DNA of 19,392 nt from DATKCA01 sp035544675 (GTDB lineage Bacteria; Acidobacteriota; Thermoanaerobaculia; Gp7-AA8): contig DATKCA010000167.1 in NCBI GenBank assembly GCA_035544675.1, positions 1 to 19,392 on the forward strand, read 5' to 3'. This document shows, piece after piece, positions 1-7,400 of this stretch; the stretch's first letter is position 1; each line of letters starts with the position of its first letter. Made by a program: the position numbers and the translations under genes. Below the pieces are notes generated by a model that saw only the letters and a program-made list of their open reading frames with translations, searched no databases and was not told the origin of the DNA.

Positions 1-581
1 TCGACAACCTCACCGTCCGCAAACACGAGATCGTCGCCGTCGTCGGCGTGGCCGGCAACGGCCAGAACGAACTGGCGGAGCGTGTGCGCGCCTCGGTGAA
101 GAACATCGCGTTCATCCCCGAGGATCGGACGCGCAACGCGATCATTTCGCGGATGACGATCGCGGAGAACATCAGCCTCGGCGCATCGCACTGGAAGCGC
201 GGTCAGGCCATCCGAACCGCCACGGATCTGATCGCACAGTACGGAATCAGAGCAGAGGGTCCGCTCCAGCTCGCCGGCGAGCTGTCTGGAGGAAACCAGC
301 AGAAGGTCGTTCTCGCGCGCGAGCTGCACCGCAAGCCCGGGCTCATCGTGGCATCGGAGCCGACGCGCGGCCTCGACCTCGACGCGACGGCATTCGTCCA
401 CAGCCAGCTCGCCGATGCGGTGGCGGCCGGGGCGGGGGCCCTGCTGATCACGTCCGACCTGGATGAGGCCTTCGCGCTGGCGCATGGCATTCACGTCATC
501 TATCGAGGAGCGCTCAGCGAGCGGATGACGGCGGATGTTGCCCGGACCCGAGTGGCCGGATTGATGGCGGGGGTGACGTGA
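1..581 (+). CDS. Nucleoside/sugar ABC transporter ATP-binding protein, C-terminal part (5' truncated by window)
   Basis: This is the second nucleotide-binding domain of a tandem-ATPase importer of the RbsA/YufO class, which energises uptake through the two permeases encoded next. The reading frame is open from base 3, so the gene starts outside the window and the internal ATG at 48 is not its start. Visible motifs are a degenerate Walker A (GVAGNGQNEL), the IPEDR element after it, the ABC signature LSGGNQQK, a Walker B/D-loop region (ASEPTRGLDLDA) and an H-loop-like LLITSDLDEA. In the family about 35-40 residues separate Walker A from the PEDR element; here there are only about 13, so much of the antiparallel beta subdomain appears missing. 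The stop overlaps the start of the next gene (GTGA). The BMP-type binding lipoprotein is not in the window and may lie upstream. Confidence 0.9.
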   Translation, partial: DNLTVRKHEIVAVVGVAGNGQNELAERVRASVKNIAFIPEDRTRNAIISRMTIAENISLGASHWKRGQAIRTATDLIAQYGIRAEGPLQLAGELSGGNQQKVVLARELHRKPGLIVASEPTRGLDLDATAFVHSQLADAVAAGAGALLITSDLDEAFALAHGIHVIYRGALSERMTADVARTRVAGLMAGVT

Positions 582-1537
582 AGCAGGCCGTACTCGCAGC
601 GGCGGCCGCGCTCATCGTTCTCGCGCTCGTGGCGACGCTCGCCGGCTACTCGCCTCTCGACGTGATGGCCACGATCGTCAGAGGCTCGATCGGATCCACA
701 TTCGCGCTTGGCAGCACGCTGATCAAGATGGTGCCCCTCCTGCTCACCGGTCTCAGCGTCGTCGTGGCATTTCGCGCGGGCGTCTGGAACATCGGCGCCG
801 AAGGGCAGTTCATCGTGGGCGGTCTGGCCGCTTTCATGGCCTCGCCCTTCGGCGCGGTCCCCGCGCTGCTCGCCGCGGTCCTGGCCGGCGCGGCGTGGGC
901 CTCGATCGCCACCGCGCTGCGGTTGTGGCGCGGAGCGCCCGAAGTGCTGACGACGATCCTGCTGAACTTCGTGGGACTGTACCTGCTGGGCTGGTGCGTG
1001 AATGGTCCTCTGCGGGAGCGGAGCGGCCGCTATCCGCAGACCGATCTGGCCACCAGTGCTCTGCCCGAGGGGTCGGGCGCAATCATCGCTCTGGCCGTCG
1101 CGGCGGGCATCTGGTGGCTGCTCTATCGAACGGCCGAAGGGCTGCGTCTGCGCGCGGCCGGCTTCAATCCCGACGCCGCGCGCTACGCCCGGATCAACGT
1201 GGCCGCGCAACTCGCGCGCGCCATGGCCGTTTCCGGCGCGATCGCCGGACTGGCCGGCGGCATCGAGCTCCTCTCCGTCACACACAGGCTGTTCGAGCGG
1301 TTCGCCTCCGGCTACGGCTATGTCGGCATCGCCGTGGCCCTGCTGGCCCAGCTCCATCCGCTCGCGGCGATCGCATCGGCGGCGTTCTTCGGGATTCTCA
1401 GCACGGGCTCGGGGGAGCTGCAGCGCAGCGCCGGCATGTCGGCGTCCATCGCCACGTTCGCGCAGGCTGTGGTGATCCTCGTCCTCATCGCCTTCACGGC
1501 CATCGACGAGCGCCGCCGGAGGGGATCGCTTGTTTGA
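578..1537 (+). CDS. ABC transporter permease (BmpA-linked nucleoside importer, YufP/NupP-like)
   Basis: This is a 319-residue polytopic inner-membrane protein and would be one half of the translocation pore for a nucleoside or related solute. It begins with GTG at 578, overlapping the ATPase stop by four bases, so translation is coupled. The N-terminus is a hydrophobic helix (AVLAAAAALIVLALVATLAG). The motif VWNIGAEGQFIVGG at about residue 69 is the conserved cytoplasmic-loop signature of the BPD_transp_2 family, and further hydrophobic segments run through to residue 310. Its 3' end overlaps the next gene by eight bases. Family membership is firm. Assignment to nucleosides rather than another small solute rests on the pairing with a second, shorter permease and is an inference. 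Confidence 0.88.
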   Translation: MKQAVLAAAAALIVLALVATLAGYSPLDVMATIVRGSIGSTFALGSTLIKMVPLLLTGLSVVVAFRAGVWNIGAEGQFIVGGLAAFMASPFGAVPALLAAVLAGAAWASIATALRLWRGAPEVLTTILLNFVGLYLLGWCVNGPLRERSGRYPQTDLATSALPEGSGAIIALAVAAGIWWLLYRTAEGLRLRAAGFNPDAARYARINVAAQLARAMAVSGAIAGLAGGIELLSVTHRLFERFASGYGYVGIAVALLAQLHPLAAIASAAFFGILSTGSGELQRSAGMSASIATFAQAVVILVLIAFTAIDERRRRGSLV

Positions 1538-2333
1538 CCTGCTGATCCAGTCGGTCCCCCTGGCCATCGTCGCCGCCACTCCCCTGCTGCTCACCGTGCA
1601 GGGCGAGCTGATCGTGCAGCGCAGCGGCACCATCAACCTCGGCGTGGAGGGGATGCTGCTCGCGGCGGCGTTCGGCGCGGCTTCGACCTCGAGCATTGCC
1701 GGCGGCGTGGCCGGCGCCGCGGTCGTGGCCCTGATCTTCGGCGTTCTCACGATCCAGGTGCGCGCCGACCAGATCGTCACCGGCACGGCGATCAACCTCC
1801 TCGTGCTGGGCCTCACCGGTTTTCTCTATCGCGAATGGAAGATGGCCGCGCCGCCGCCGTTCGGCTTCGACTTCGTCACGCCGCTGGCGTGGGTCGTCGT
1901 GCCGTTGCTCGTCGCCTTCTTTCTCTGGAACACGTCAGCCGGGCTGCGACTGCGCGCCAGCGGCGAGAATCCCGAAGCACTGGCCGCACCGCGACGCTAT
2001 CGATGGCTTGCGCTGGCATGCCAGGCGCTGCTCGTCGGTTTCGCCGGCGCTCATCTCGCGCTGGCGCTCTCGAACGGTTTCGCCGAGAACATGAGCGCGG
2101 GCCGCGGCTTCATCGCGCTCGCGGTCGTGATCTTCGGCCGCTGGACCGTCGGTGGCGCAGTGCTCGGCACCGCCGTGTTTGGCATCGCCGCGGCGCTGCA
2201 GTACGCGATGCAGGCCGCGAATCAGGGGATCGCCTTTCACATCCTGCTGGCCATGCCGTACGTCGTCACGCTGCTGATTCTGTGCGGCGTGACGGGACAC
2301 GTCCGCGCCCCCGAGGCACTTGGACGGCGGTGA
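1530..2333 (+). CDS. ABC transporter permease (second subunit, YufQ/NupQ-like)
   Basis: This is a 267-residue multi-pass inner-membrane protein and the partner permease of the importer. The start is TTG at 1530; a strong GGAGGGG ribosome site at 1518-1524 stands five bases upstream and supports this rare start over later ones. The signature GTINLGVEGMLL near residue 32 is the equivalent of the NIGAEGQ motif in the first permease. Hydrophobic helices fill the rest, ending in a charged tail (VRAPEALGRR). The three genes overlap head to tail, forming one translationally coupled operon. The TGA stop at 2331-2333 directly touches the first unit of the TTAGTCC repeat array. Confidence 0.88.
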   Translation: MFDLLIQSVPLAIVAATPLLLTVQGELIVQRSGTINLGVEGMLLAAAFGAASTSSIAGGVAGAAVVALIFGVLTIQVRADQIVTGTAINLLVLGLTGFLYREWKMAAPPPFGFDFVTPLAWVVVPLLVAFFLWNTSAGLRLRASGENPEALAAPRRYRWLALACQALLVGFAGAHLALALSNGFAENMSAGRGFIALAVVIFGRWTVGGAVLGTAVFGIAAALQYAMQAANQGIAFHILLAMPYVVTLLILCGVTGHVRAPEALGRR

Positions 2334-2468
2334 CTAGTCCTTAGTCCTTAGTCCTTAGTCCTTAGTCCTTAGAAAGATCTGATCGCCTTACTAACGACTA
2401 AGGACTAAGGACTAAGGACTAAGGACTAACCTTACTAACGACTAACGACTAAGGACTAAGGACTAAGG
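2334..2468. repeat. Heptamer array forming a long inverted repeat between convergent genes
   Basis: The gap between the permease operon and the biotin carboxylase gene consists almost entirely of 7-bp words. The left side is five copies of (C/T)TAGTCC from 2334, and the right side is the complementary ACTAAGG/ACTAACG. The right side consists of two modules, each opening with CCTTACTAACG (2386-2396 and 2430-2440). Bases 2341-2372 and 2398-2429 are perfect reverse complements (32 bp) around a 25-base loop containing AGATCT. Such a hairpin could act as a bidirectional terminator for the two convergent operons, although no T-tract is evident. The carboxylase stop codon (TAG, 2456-2458) lies inside the array. 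Confidence 0.95.
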
Positions 2469-3919
2469 TTTTTGATGGAATCCCAGATACTCGGGATCCC
2501 GCGAGGCTTGTCGCGGGTTCCGGCACCGGCCAGCAGAGCGGCGATCTGCGGCACTTCCTCCGGAACTACGCGCGCGAGGTCTGGTTCGTGATCGGCGAGA
2601 AACCGCGTGCTCACCTTCCCTTCGCGAAACGCCGGATGCGTGACGACGCGGCGCAGCCACGACACATTCGTGTTGATGCCCAGGATGACGAATTCGCGGA
2701 GGGCTCGGTCGAGACGGTCGATGCACGCGCCACGGTCCGCCGCGTAGCAGACGAGCTTCGCCAGCATCGGATCGAAGCTGACGCCGACTTCGGTTCCTGT
2801 CGCAGCACCGGAGTCGACGCGCACTCCAGGCCCGGATGGCTCGCGCCACAGGGCGATGCGGCCGCTCTGAGGCAGGAAGCGATCGTCGGGATCTTCGGCG
2901 TAGATCCGGACCTCGATGGCGTGACCGCGCTGGCGGAGATCCTCCTGGATCCACGGGAGCGGCGCGCCGGCCGCCACCGCGATCTGCGCGCGCACGAGAT
3001 CGATCCCGGTCACGAGCTCCGTCACAGGATGCTCGACCTGCAGCCTCGTGTTCATCTCCAGAAAGTAGAACTCGCCGTCCGGAGTGACGATGAACTCGAC
3101 GGTGCCGGCGTTCTCGTACTCGACTCCGTCCGCCGCCGCGACCGCCGCCGCGGTCATCCGCTGCCGCAGCGACTCCGGATAGTTCGGCGCGGGCGACTCC
3201 TCGACGACCTTCTGATGCCGGCGCTGCAGCGAGCAGTCGCGCTCGAAGAGATGGACGATCTGGCCATGCCGGTCGCCGAAGACCTGCACTTCGACGTGGC
3301 GTGGCTCCTCGATGAAGCGCTCCAGCAGAAGACGATCATCGCCGAACGCCTTGGCCGCCTCGCGTCGCGCCGAGTCGAGCGCGGCCTGGAGCTCGTCCGG
3401 TTCGCGGACGATCTTCATCCCCTTGCCGCCCCCGCCCGCCGATGCCTTCACCAGGATCGGGAAACCGATCTTCGCAGCGCTCGCCAACAGCGTCTCATCG
3501 GCCTGATCGGCACCGTCGTATCCCGGGATCACCGGGACGCCGAGGCGTTGCATGAGGCGGCGTGACTCGGCTTTCGAGCCCATGGCGGCGATCGATCGCG
3601 GACGCGGTCCGATGAACCGGATGCCGGCGTCGATGCAGGCCTGGGCGAGCTCGGCGCGCTCGGAGAGGAATCCGTAGCCGGGATGCAGGGCGTCGGCCCC
3701 GCAGCGCCTGGCCGCATCGACGACTTTGGCGACGTCGAGGAACGTCGCGCGCGCGTCGCCCGGTCCGAGGGAGACCGCCTCATCGAAGAACCCGCGGACG
3801 TGGCGGACGTCATCGGACTCCGCGAACGCGAGCACCGGCGTGATGCCCATCTCGCGGCAGGTGCGGGCCACGCGGACCGCGATCTCGCCGCGGTTGGCGA
3901 CGAGGACCTTGTTGATCAT
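2456..3919 (-). CDS. Biotin carboxylase subunit of an acyl-CoA carboxylase (AccC/LiuD-type, no biotin carrier domain)
   Basis: The enzyme carboxylates biotin with ATP and bicarbonate for an acetyl-, propionyl- or methylcrotonyl-CoA carboxylase in the cytoplasm. It has the N-terminal KVLVANRGEIAVRV start typical of the family, the ATP-grasp glycine loop GGGGKGM (about 162-168), the catalytic EMNTRLQVEHPVTE (about 288) and the C-terminal domain ending near residue 445. I take ATG at 3919 as the start (487 residues), because it overlaps the upstream hydratase stop as ATGA; a GTG at 3928 would add three residues. The protein stops about 40 residues after the carboxylase domain, within an IPSIWDSIK stretch, and the last codons (NLSP, then TAG) come from the repeat array. 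No biotinylation motif follows. Pairing with a LiuC-like hydratase suggests methylcrotonyl-CoA, but acetyl- or propionyl-CoA remain possible. Confidence 0.93.
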   Translation of the reverse strand: MINKVLVANRGEIAVRVARTCREMGITPVLAFAESDDVRHVRGFFDEAVSLGPGDARATFLDVAKVVDAARRCGADALHPGYGFLSERAELAQACIDAGIRFIGPRPRSIAAMGSKAESRRLMQRLGVPVIPGYDGADQADETLLASAAKIGFPILVKASAGGGGKGMKIVREPDELQAALDSARREAAKAFGDDRLLLERFIEEPRHVEVQVFGDRHGQIVHLFERDCSLQRRHQKVVEESPAPNYPESLRQRMTAAAVAAADGVEYENAGTVEFIVTPDGEFYFLEMNTRLQVEHPVTELVTGIDLVRAQIAVAAGAPLPWIQEDLRQRGHAIEVRIYAEDPDDRFLPQSGRIALWREPSGPGVRVDSGAATGTEVGVSFDPMLAKLVCYAADRGACIDRLDRALREFVILGINTNVSWLRRVVTHPAFREGKVSTRFLADHEPDLARVVPEEVPQIAALLAGAGTRDKPRGIPSIWDSIKNLSP

Positions 3920-4692
3920 TCGATCCACGGCGCCTTCTTCTTCTCCAGGAACGCCTTCATCCCGCCCTGCCCTTCAGCCGACGTTCTCCGCGTGGCGATC
4001 GCCTCGATGGTGTAGGGGATCGAATCCAGCAGCTCGTGCGAGGCGACGTGTGCGATGAGTTTCTTGCACTCGCGAACGGCCTCGGGGCCGGACGTGAGCA
4101 GTTGCTTTACAGTGTCCGCCACCGCGGCGTCGAGCTCCGCGGCGTCGGCAACCACGCGATGGACGAGCCCGATGCGCTCCGCGCGGCCGGCGTCGAACCG
4201 CTCGCCCGTGAGAAAGAGAGCGCGCGCTTGGCTCTGGCCGATCTTCGCGATCACATACGGTGAGATCACCGCCGGCAGAATCCCCAGCTTCACCTCGGAC
4301 AGACCGAACTTCGCATCACGGGAGGCGATGGCCATGTCGCAGACGGCGACCAGACCCACGCCCCCGCCGATGGCCGCACCCTCTACGCGGCCGATGAGAG
4401 GGAGCGGGCACTCGTTCATGACGGCATACATCCTGGCCAGCTGCGAGGAGTCGCGGATGTTCTCCTCCCGCGAGTACGCGACCATGCGCGACATCCAGTT
4501 GAGATCGGCGCCAGCGCAGAAGTTCGGACCGGTCCCGCGCAGTACGACGACGCGCGCGTTGGACCTGCCCAGATTCGAGAAGAGATCGATCGCCTCGGCG
4601 ATCAGTTCGTCATTGAACGCGTTGTGGACATCGGGCCGGTTCAGCGTGACGGTGAGGACGCGGCTCGCTTCCTCGACGAGGAGGGTGTTCAT
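3916..4692 (-). CDS. liuC: Enoyl-CoA hydratase/isomerase family, methylglutaconyl-CoA hydratase-like
   Basis: This is a 258-residue crotonase-fold enzyme. In leucine breakdown LiuC hydrates 3-methylglutaconyl-CoA, the product of methylcrotonyl-CoA carboxylase, to HMG-CoA. The motif GADLNWMSRM (61-70) and the SEVKLGILPAVISPYV stretch (132-147) are the hallmarks by which I recognise the LiuC branch. In the oxyanion loop AAIGGGVGL, the first crotonase glutamate is replaced by Gly, while Glu133 is kept, as expected for this branch. The gene overlaps the downstream biotin carboxylase by ATGA, so the two are made together. There is no Shine-Dalgarno before the ATG, and a TAGAAT box lies nine bases upstream, which suggests a leaderless transcript. 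The function is inferred from motifs; a generic enoyl-CoA hydratase cannot be excluded. Confidence 0.88.
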   Translation of the reverse strand: MNTLLVEEASRVLTVTLNRPDVHNAFNDELIAEAIDLFSNLGRSNARVVVLRGTGPNFCAGADLNWMSRMVAYSREENIRDSSQLARMYAVMNECPLPLIGRVEGAAIGGGVGLVAVCDMAIASRDAKFGLSEVKLGILPAVISPYVIAKIGQSQARALFLTGERFDAGRAERIGLVHRVVADAAELDAAVADTVKQLLTSGPEAVRECKKLIAHVASHELLDSIPYTIEAIATRRTSAEGQGGMKAFLEKKKAPWIE

Positions 4693-4701
4693 GCCAGCGG
4701 C

Positions 4702-4707
4702 ATTCTA
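4702..4707 (-). promoter_or_regulatory. Candidate -10 box (TAGAAT) of the liuC-carboxylase operon
   Basis: TAGAAT matches the sigma-70 -10 consensus at five of six bases and lies nine bases before the liuC ATG, so transcription would begin almost at the start codon. No good -35 hexamer is visible at 17 bases. The surrounding decamer CCTTAGAATG is repeated exactly upstream of the 3-hydroxybutyryl-CoA dehydrogenase gene (10602-10611). Confidence 0.4.
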
Positions 4708-4709
4708 AG

Positions 4710-4740
4710 GTGGAGCGCCGCCGGCCCGGCGGCGTTCCAC
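4710..4740. terminator. GC-rich hairpin downstream of the S8 peptidase gene
   Basis: Bases 4710-4723 and 4727-4740 form a 14-bp stem with a single mismatch (G:T) and a 3-base loop, lying nine bases beyond the peptidase stop. It is a plausible transcription stop between the peptidase gene and liuC on the same strand. It lacks a T-tract, so factor-independent termination is uncertain. Confidence 0.45.
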
Positions 4741-4749
4741 GGATACGAC

Positions 4750-7200
4750 CTACCGTCCCACGGCCCGCCGGAACGGAGCGTGGAACGGGAACGACGGGGT
4801 GATCGAGTATTGCGCGGTGGCGCCGATCGGCCCCGTCGGCTCGACGCGCACGAAGAACACTCCGCTCGTCCCGTTGAACTGCGTCGTGGCGGTCCGCGTC
4901 TCGTTCACCGGGACGTCGACGCTCACCGGTCCCACTCCGTTGCCATAGAGCGTCACGCGCAACGGCGTGTCGGTGGCGGTGACTGTGACACTGACCGGTC
5001 CGCTCGCGTTCGCGAGGAACGTGAAGAAGTCGACGTCGCTGCTCTGGCACGTCTTTCCGATCGTCGTGCTGCCGGTGACGATCGGGCCGTACGCCGTCGC
5101 TTCGCTGTCGTTCGGCTCGTTCACTTCGATGCACGGAACGGGCGCGGGTGCGGCGTCCCCGTTCGTGATCAGCACGAACTGCTGGGGCGGCTGCGCGGCG
5201 ATCCTCGTTGCCGTGACGATCACGCGATACGTCCCCGGCGCCGCATTGCGGATGTCGATCATCTCCGTCGTATCGATCCTATTGACGCCGCGGGTGGCCG
5301 GCGCGTCAGGCACGGTCGGATCGAGGACCCAGGGGAAGACTTCCGCGCCGGAAGGATCGATCACGCGAACGTCGAGATCGTTGACGAGCGCCGCCGCCGC
5401 GAAACCGTCAGAGGGGAAGATCACCACTTCCGGATCCAACCAGCCGAGCGTGACGCGCAGGTCCTGTGGCGACGTGATCGTCACGGGAACCTCGTACGTG
5501 CCGCCCTGCGCGAGCGCGTCGCGACGGATCCGCCGTCCCGTTCCGCCATCGTTCACGATGAGATCGGCTGATCCCTTCGCGTCGAGCAGACCGAATCCGA
5601 ACGTGTAGTCGGGTCCCGGATTTCCGAGGTCCTGTGTACCGGCGATGATGACGGTCTTGAGCGCGGCGGCGCCCGGATCGGTTCCCTTGAACGTGCGCCG
5701 CCATTGTTCGGTGAGGAGCGCGGCCGCGCCGGTGGTCACCGGAGCAGACATCGACGTCCCGCTCTTCGTGCCGTGCGCGTTGCCCGTCCCGCCCGGAACG
5801 GACGAATAGACGTTGACGCCGCGGGCGACCACTTCCGGCTTCACACGGCCGTCGCGCGAAGGACCGCGCGAGCTGAAGCCGGCTACCTGCTTATCGGTGT
5901 TGATCGCGCCCACCGTGAGCACGTTCTTCGCCGAGGCCGTGACGCCGATCGAGATCCACGGATCGGGCAGCTGCCCGCTCATCCGCGGATGCTTCACCGT
6001 CTCGCAGAATCCGGAGGTGCACGTCGTCGCCGGGCAGTCGTTGCCGCTGCCGTCGCGCGAGTAGCAGTACGTGCGGCCCTCGATCACCCTGCCGTTGAGA
6101 TCCTTGTGTCTGTGCGTGCCCCACAGGTCTTCCGGTCCCGTCTTCTGCGCGTCGTTTCCGGCGGAGTGGACAAAGAGGATGTCCGTCGTGCGCGTGACCG
6201 TGTCGAGCGGCGCGGTGTAGATGACGTCGTACGCGCCGTAGAAGTCGGACGAGTCGTTGTCCCAGACCCAGCCCGTGCAGGACGGTGTCGTGCACCATCC
6301 GATCACATAGCTCCACGAGTTGTTGTCGGCGACGACATTCAGCGCGCGGAGGTCTGCTTTCAAATCGAGGAAGTCGTCATCGGTCGATGAGAATTGATGC
6401 AGTGTGGCCGCCGGAGCCATCCCCCTGGCCAGGACGTCGAGCCCGGAGGCGATCATCGTTCCGCCCACGTGTGTCGCGTGCGAGGCATCTCCGCTGCTCC
6501 CGCCGGTGAAATGCGTCGTCAGGCGCCCGCCGAACTCCTGATGCGTCGCCTCCGCCGGAGCGAGCTCGAAGAACGACAGCACCACCCCCTGGCCCGTCAG
6601 ACCGTACGGCGCCTCCCGGATCACGTTCACGTTCGAGATCTGCGCGGAGAGCGCGTTGTCCACGACCTGGCGCAGCCGCATTGGCCCGTGGATCACCAGC
6701 ACGCGCTCGTCGCCCGCGACCTTCATCAGCGCGCTCGACGGAACCAGCGCGGGAATGCGGACCGGTGCGGCGTAGCCGACCTGGAACGCATTCTCCAGTG
6801 CGCCGCCGGCGCTCTCGATCACCCTTCTGGCCTCCTCGAACGGCACGTCATCGTGGAAGAGCACGTTCACACGGGCGTACTGCTTTCCGCTCGTCGCCTC
6901 GCGATAGGCCGCGCGGAAGATCTTCCGCTCCGCGCTGAGGGGCGACATCACTCCGTCGACCTGGGCCACACGACCCGGCCGGACGCGCACCAGATAGCGT
7001 CCGTCCGCGAGCGGACGCTCCACCTGGACTCCCCCGGCGGCCAGCGCCGCCACGTCGGCCTCGCTGAGCGCGCGCGCCGGCTGCAGCACGAAATGACGCC
7101 CCTCCGCGGCACGGAGCCGTGGCGGGTCGCCGATGCGGTCGGCCGCGGCGGGGCTGCTGAGGAGGAGGAGGACGAGAATCGAAGCGGCTGGTCGCGTCAT
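4750..7200 (-). CDS. Secreted S8 (subtilisin-like) serine peptidase with C-terminal PPC domain
   Basis: This 816-residue protein starts with a signal peptide (SILVLLLLSSPAAADR), followed by an inhibitor/propeptide-like region to about 180, the S8 domain (about 200-545), a beta-rich domain (about 555-680) and a bacterial pre-peptidase C-terminal domain (about 690-805; starting CIEVNEPNDSEATA). It should act outside the cell or in the periplasm on proteins. The catalytic His241 (HATHVGGT), oxyanion Asn349 (HSAGND) and Ser483 (GTSMSAP) are clear. At the place of the catalytic Asp, related enzymes carry WDxG before the THQEF motif; here the sequence is FFELAPAEATHQEF, placing Glu212 where Asp is expected. 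Paired cysteines in 303-399 suggest disulfides. There is no good ribosome site before the ATG; an AT-rich stretch with TAAAAT lies nine bases upstream. Confidence 0.93.
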   Translation of the reverse strand: MTRPAASILVLLLLSSPAAADRIGDPPRLRAAEGRHFVLQPARALSEADVAALAAGGVQVERPLADGRYLVRVRPGRVAQVDGVMSPLSAERKIFRAAYREATSGKQYARVNVLFHDDVPFEEARRVIESAGGALENAFQVGYAAPVRIPALVPSSALMKVAGDERVLVIHGPMRLRQVVDNALSAQISNVNVIREAPYGLTGQGVVLSFFELAPAEATHQEFGGRLTTHFTGGSSGDASHATHVGGTMIASGLDVLARGMAPAATLHQFSSTDDDFLDLKADLRALNVVADNNSWSYVIGWCTTPSCTGWVWDNDSSDFYGAYDVIYTAPLDTVTRTTDILFVHSAGNDAQKTGPEDLWGTHRHKDLNGRVIEGRTYCYSRDGSGNDCPATTCTSGFCETVKHPRMSGQLPDPWISIGVTASAKNVLTVGAINTDKQVAGFSSRGPSRDGRVKPEVVARGVNVYSSVPGGTGNAHGTKSGTSMSAPVTTGAAALLTEQWRRTFKGTDPGAAALKTVIIAGTQDLGNPGPDYTFGFGLLDAKGSADLIVNDGGTGRRIRRDALAQGGTYEVPVTITSPQDLRVTLGWLDPEVVIFPSDGFAAAALVNDLDVRVIDPSGAEVFPWVLDPTVPDAPATRGVNRIDTTEMIDIRNAAPGTYRVIVTATRIAAQPPQQFVLITNGDAAPAPVPCIEVNEPNDSEATAYGPIVTGSTTIGKTCQSSDVDFFTFLANASGPVSVTVTATDTPLRVTLYGNGVGPVSVDVPVNETRTATTQFNGTSGVFFVRVEPTGPIGATAQYSITPSFPFHAPFRRAVGR

Positions 7201-7209
7201 TTTTCAGTT

Positions 7210-7215
7210 ATTTTA
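7210..7215 (-). promoter_or_regulatory. Candidate -10 box (TAAAAT) of the S8 peptidase gene
   Basis: The 26-base gap between the tRNA and the peptidase ATG (7201-7226) is strikingly AT-rich in a GC-rich window. TAAAAT matches the -10 consensus at five of six bases and ends nine bases before the ATG, with no Shine-Dalgarno between, so the message may be leaderless. The -35 region would lie in the tRNA gene and shows no good match. Confidence 0.4.
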
Positions 7216-7226
7216 CCTTTATTAAC

Positions 7227-7313
7227 TGGTGCCCGAGGCCGGAATCGAACCGGCATGCCCCGGAGGGCGGCAGATTTTGAGTCTGCTGCGTCTGCCTGTT
7301 TCGCCACTCGGGC
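7227..7313 (-). tRNA. tRNA-Leu (anticodon CAA)
   Basis: The complement reads as a class II tRNA. The acceptor stem is GCCCGAG paired with CTCGGGC, and the D-arm contains GGCGAAACAGGC. The anticodon stem is GCAGA/TCTGC around the loop CTCAAAA, giving anticodon CAA (bases 7277-7279), which reads UUG. A long variable arm (CGCCCTCCGGGGCAT) marks it as leucine. The T-arm is GCCGG-TTCGATT-CCGGC. The discriminator A and CCA end are encoded (7227-7230). It lies between the isopropylmalate synthase-like gene and the S8 peptidase gene, on the same strand. A 26-bp inverted repeat ends six bases before its 5' end, and no separate promoter is evident. Confidence 0.96.
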
Positions 7314-7318
7314 TTCTT

Positions 7319-7400
7319 CTCTGTGTTCTCTGTGACTCTGTGGTGACCGTCCCCCGGGGGGCTTACCACAGAGTCACAGAGAGCACAGAGACTCACAGAG
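7319..7400. repeat. CACAGAG-word inverted repeat upstream of tRNA-Leu
   Basis: The left arm 7319-7344 carries three CTCTGTG words and the right arm 7365-7390 carries three CACAGAG words, each with 1-3 base spacers. The arms are reverse complements at 25 of 26 positions around a 20-base centre that itself contains CCCCCGGGGG. An extra CACAGAG at 7394-7400 overlaps the TGA stop (7393-7395) of the isopropylmalate synthase-like gene. The hairpin could terminate that gene before the tRNA. Confidence 0.93.

Noticed and set aside
500..1816. 438-codon open frame on the minus strand opposite the permease genes
   Set aside because: It lies antisense to two clear overlapping transporter genes, and its product is Arg/Gly/His-rich low-complexity sequence, as expected for a GC-rich shadow frame.
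2334..2468. CRISPR array
   Set aside because: The units are 7 bp and contiguous with no unique spacers, there are complementary arms, and no cas genes are present.
2588..3565. 325-codon open frame on the plus strand
   Set aside because: It is antisense to the well-conserved biotin carboxylase gene, with Arg/Asp-rich composition and no recognisable motif.
7227..7313. tRNA-anchored integration site of a mobile element
   Set aside because: No integrase, no direct repeat of the tRNA 3' end and no foreign-looking genes were seen on either side.
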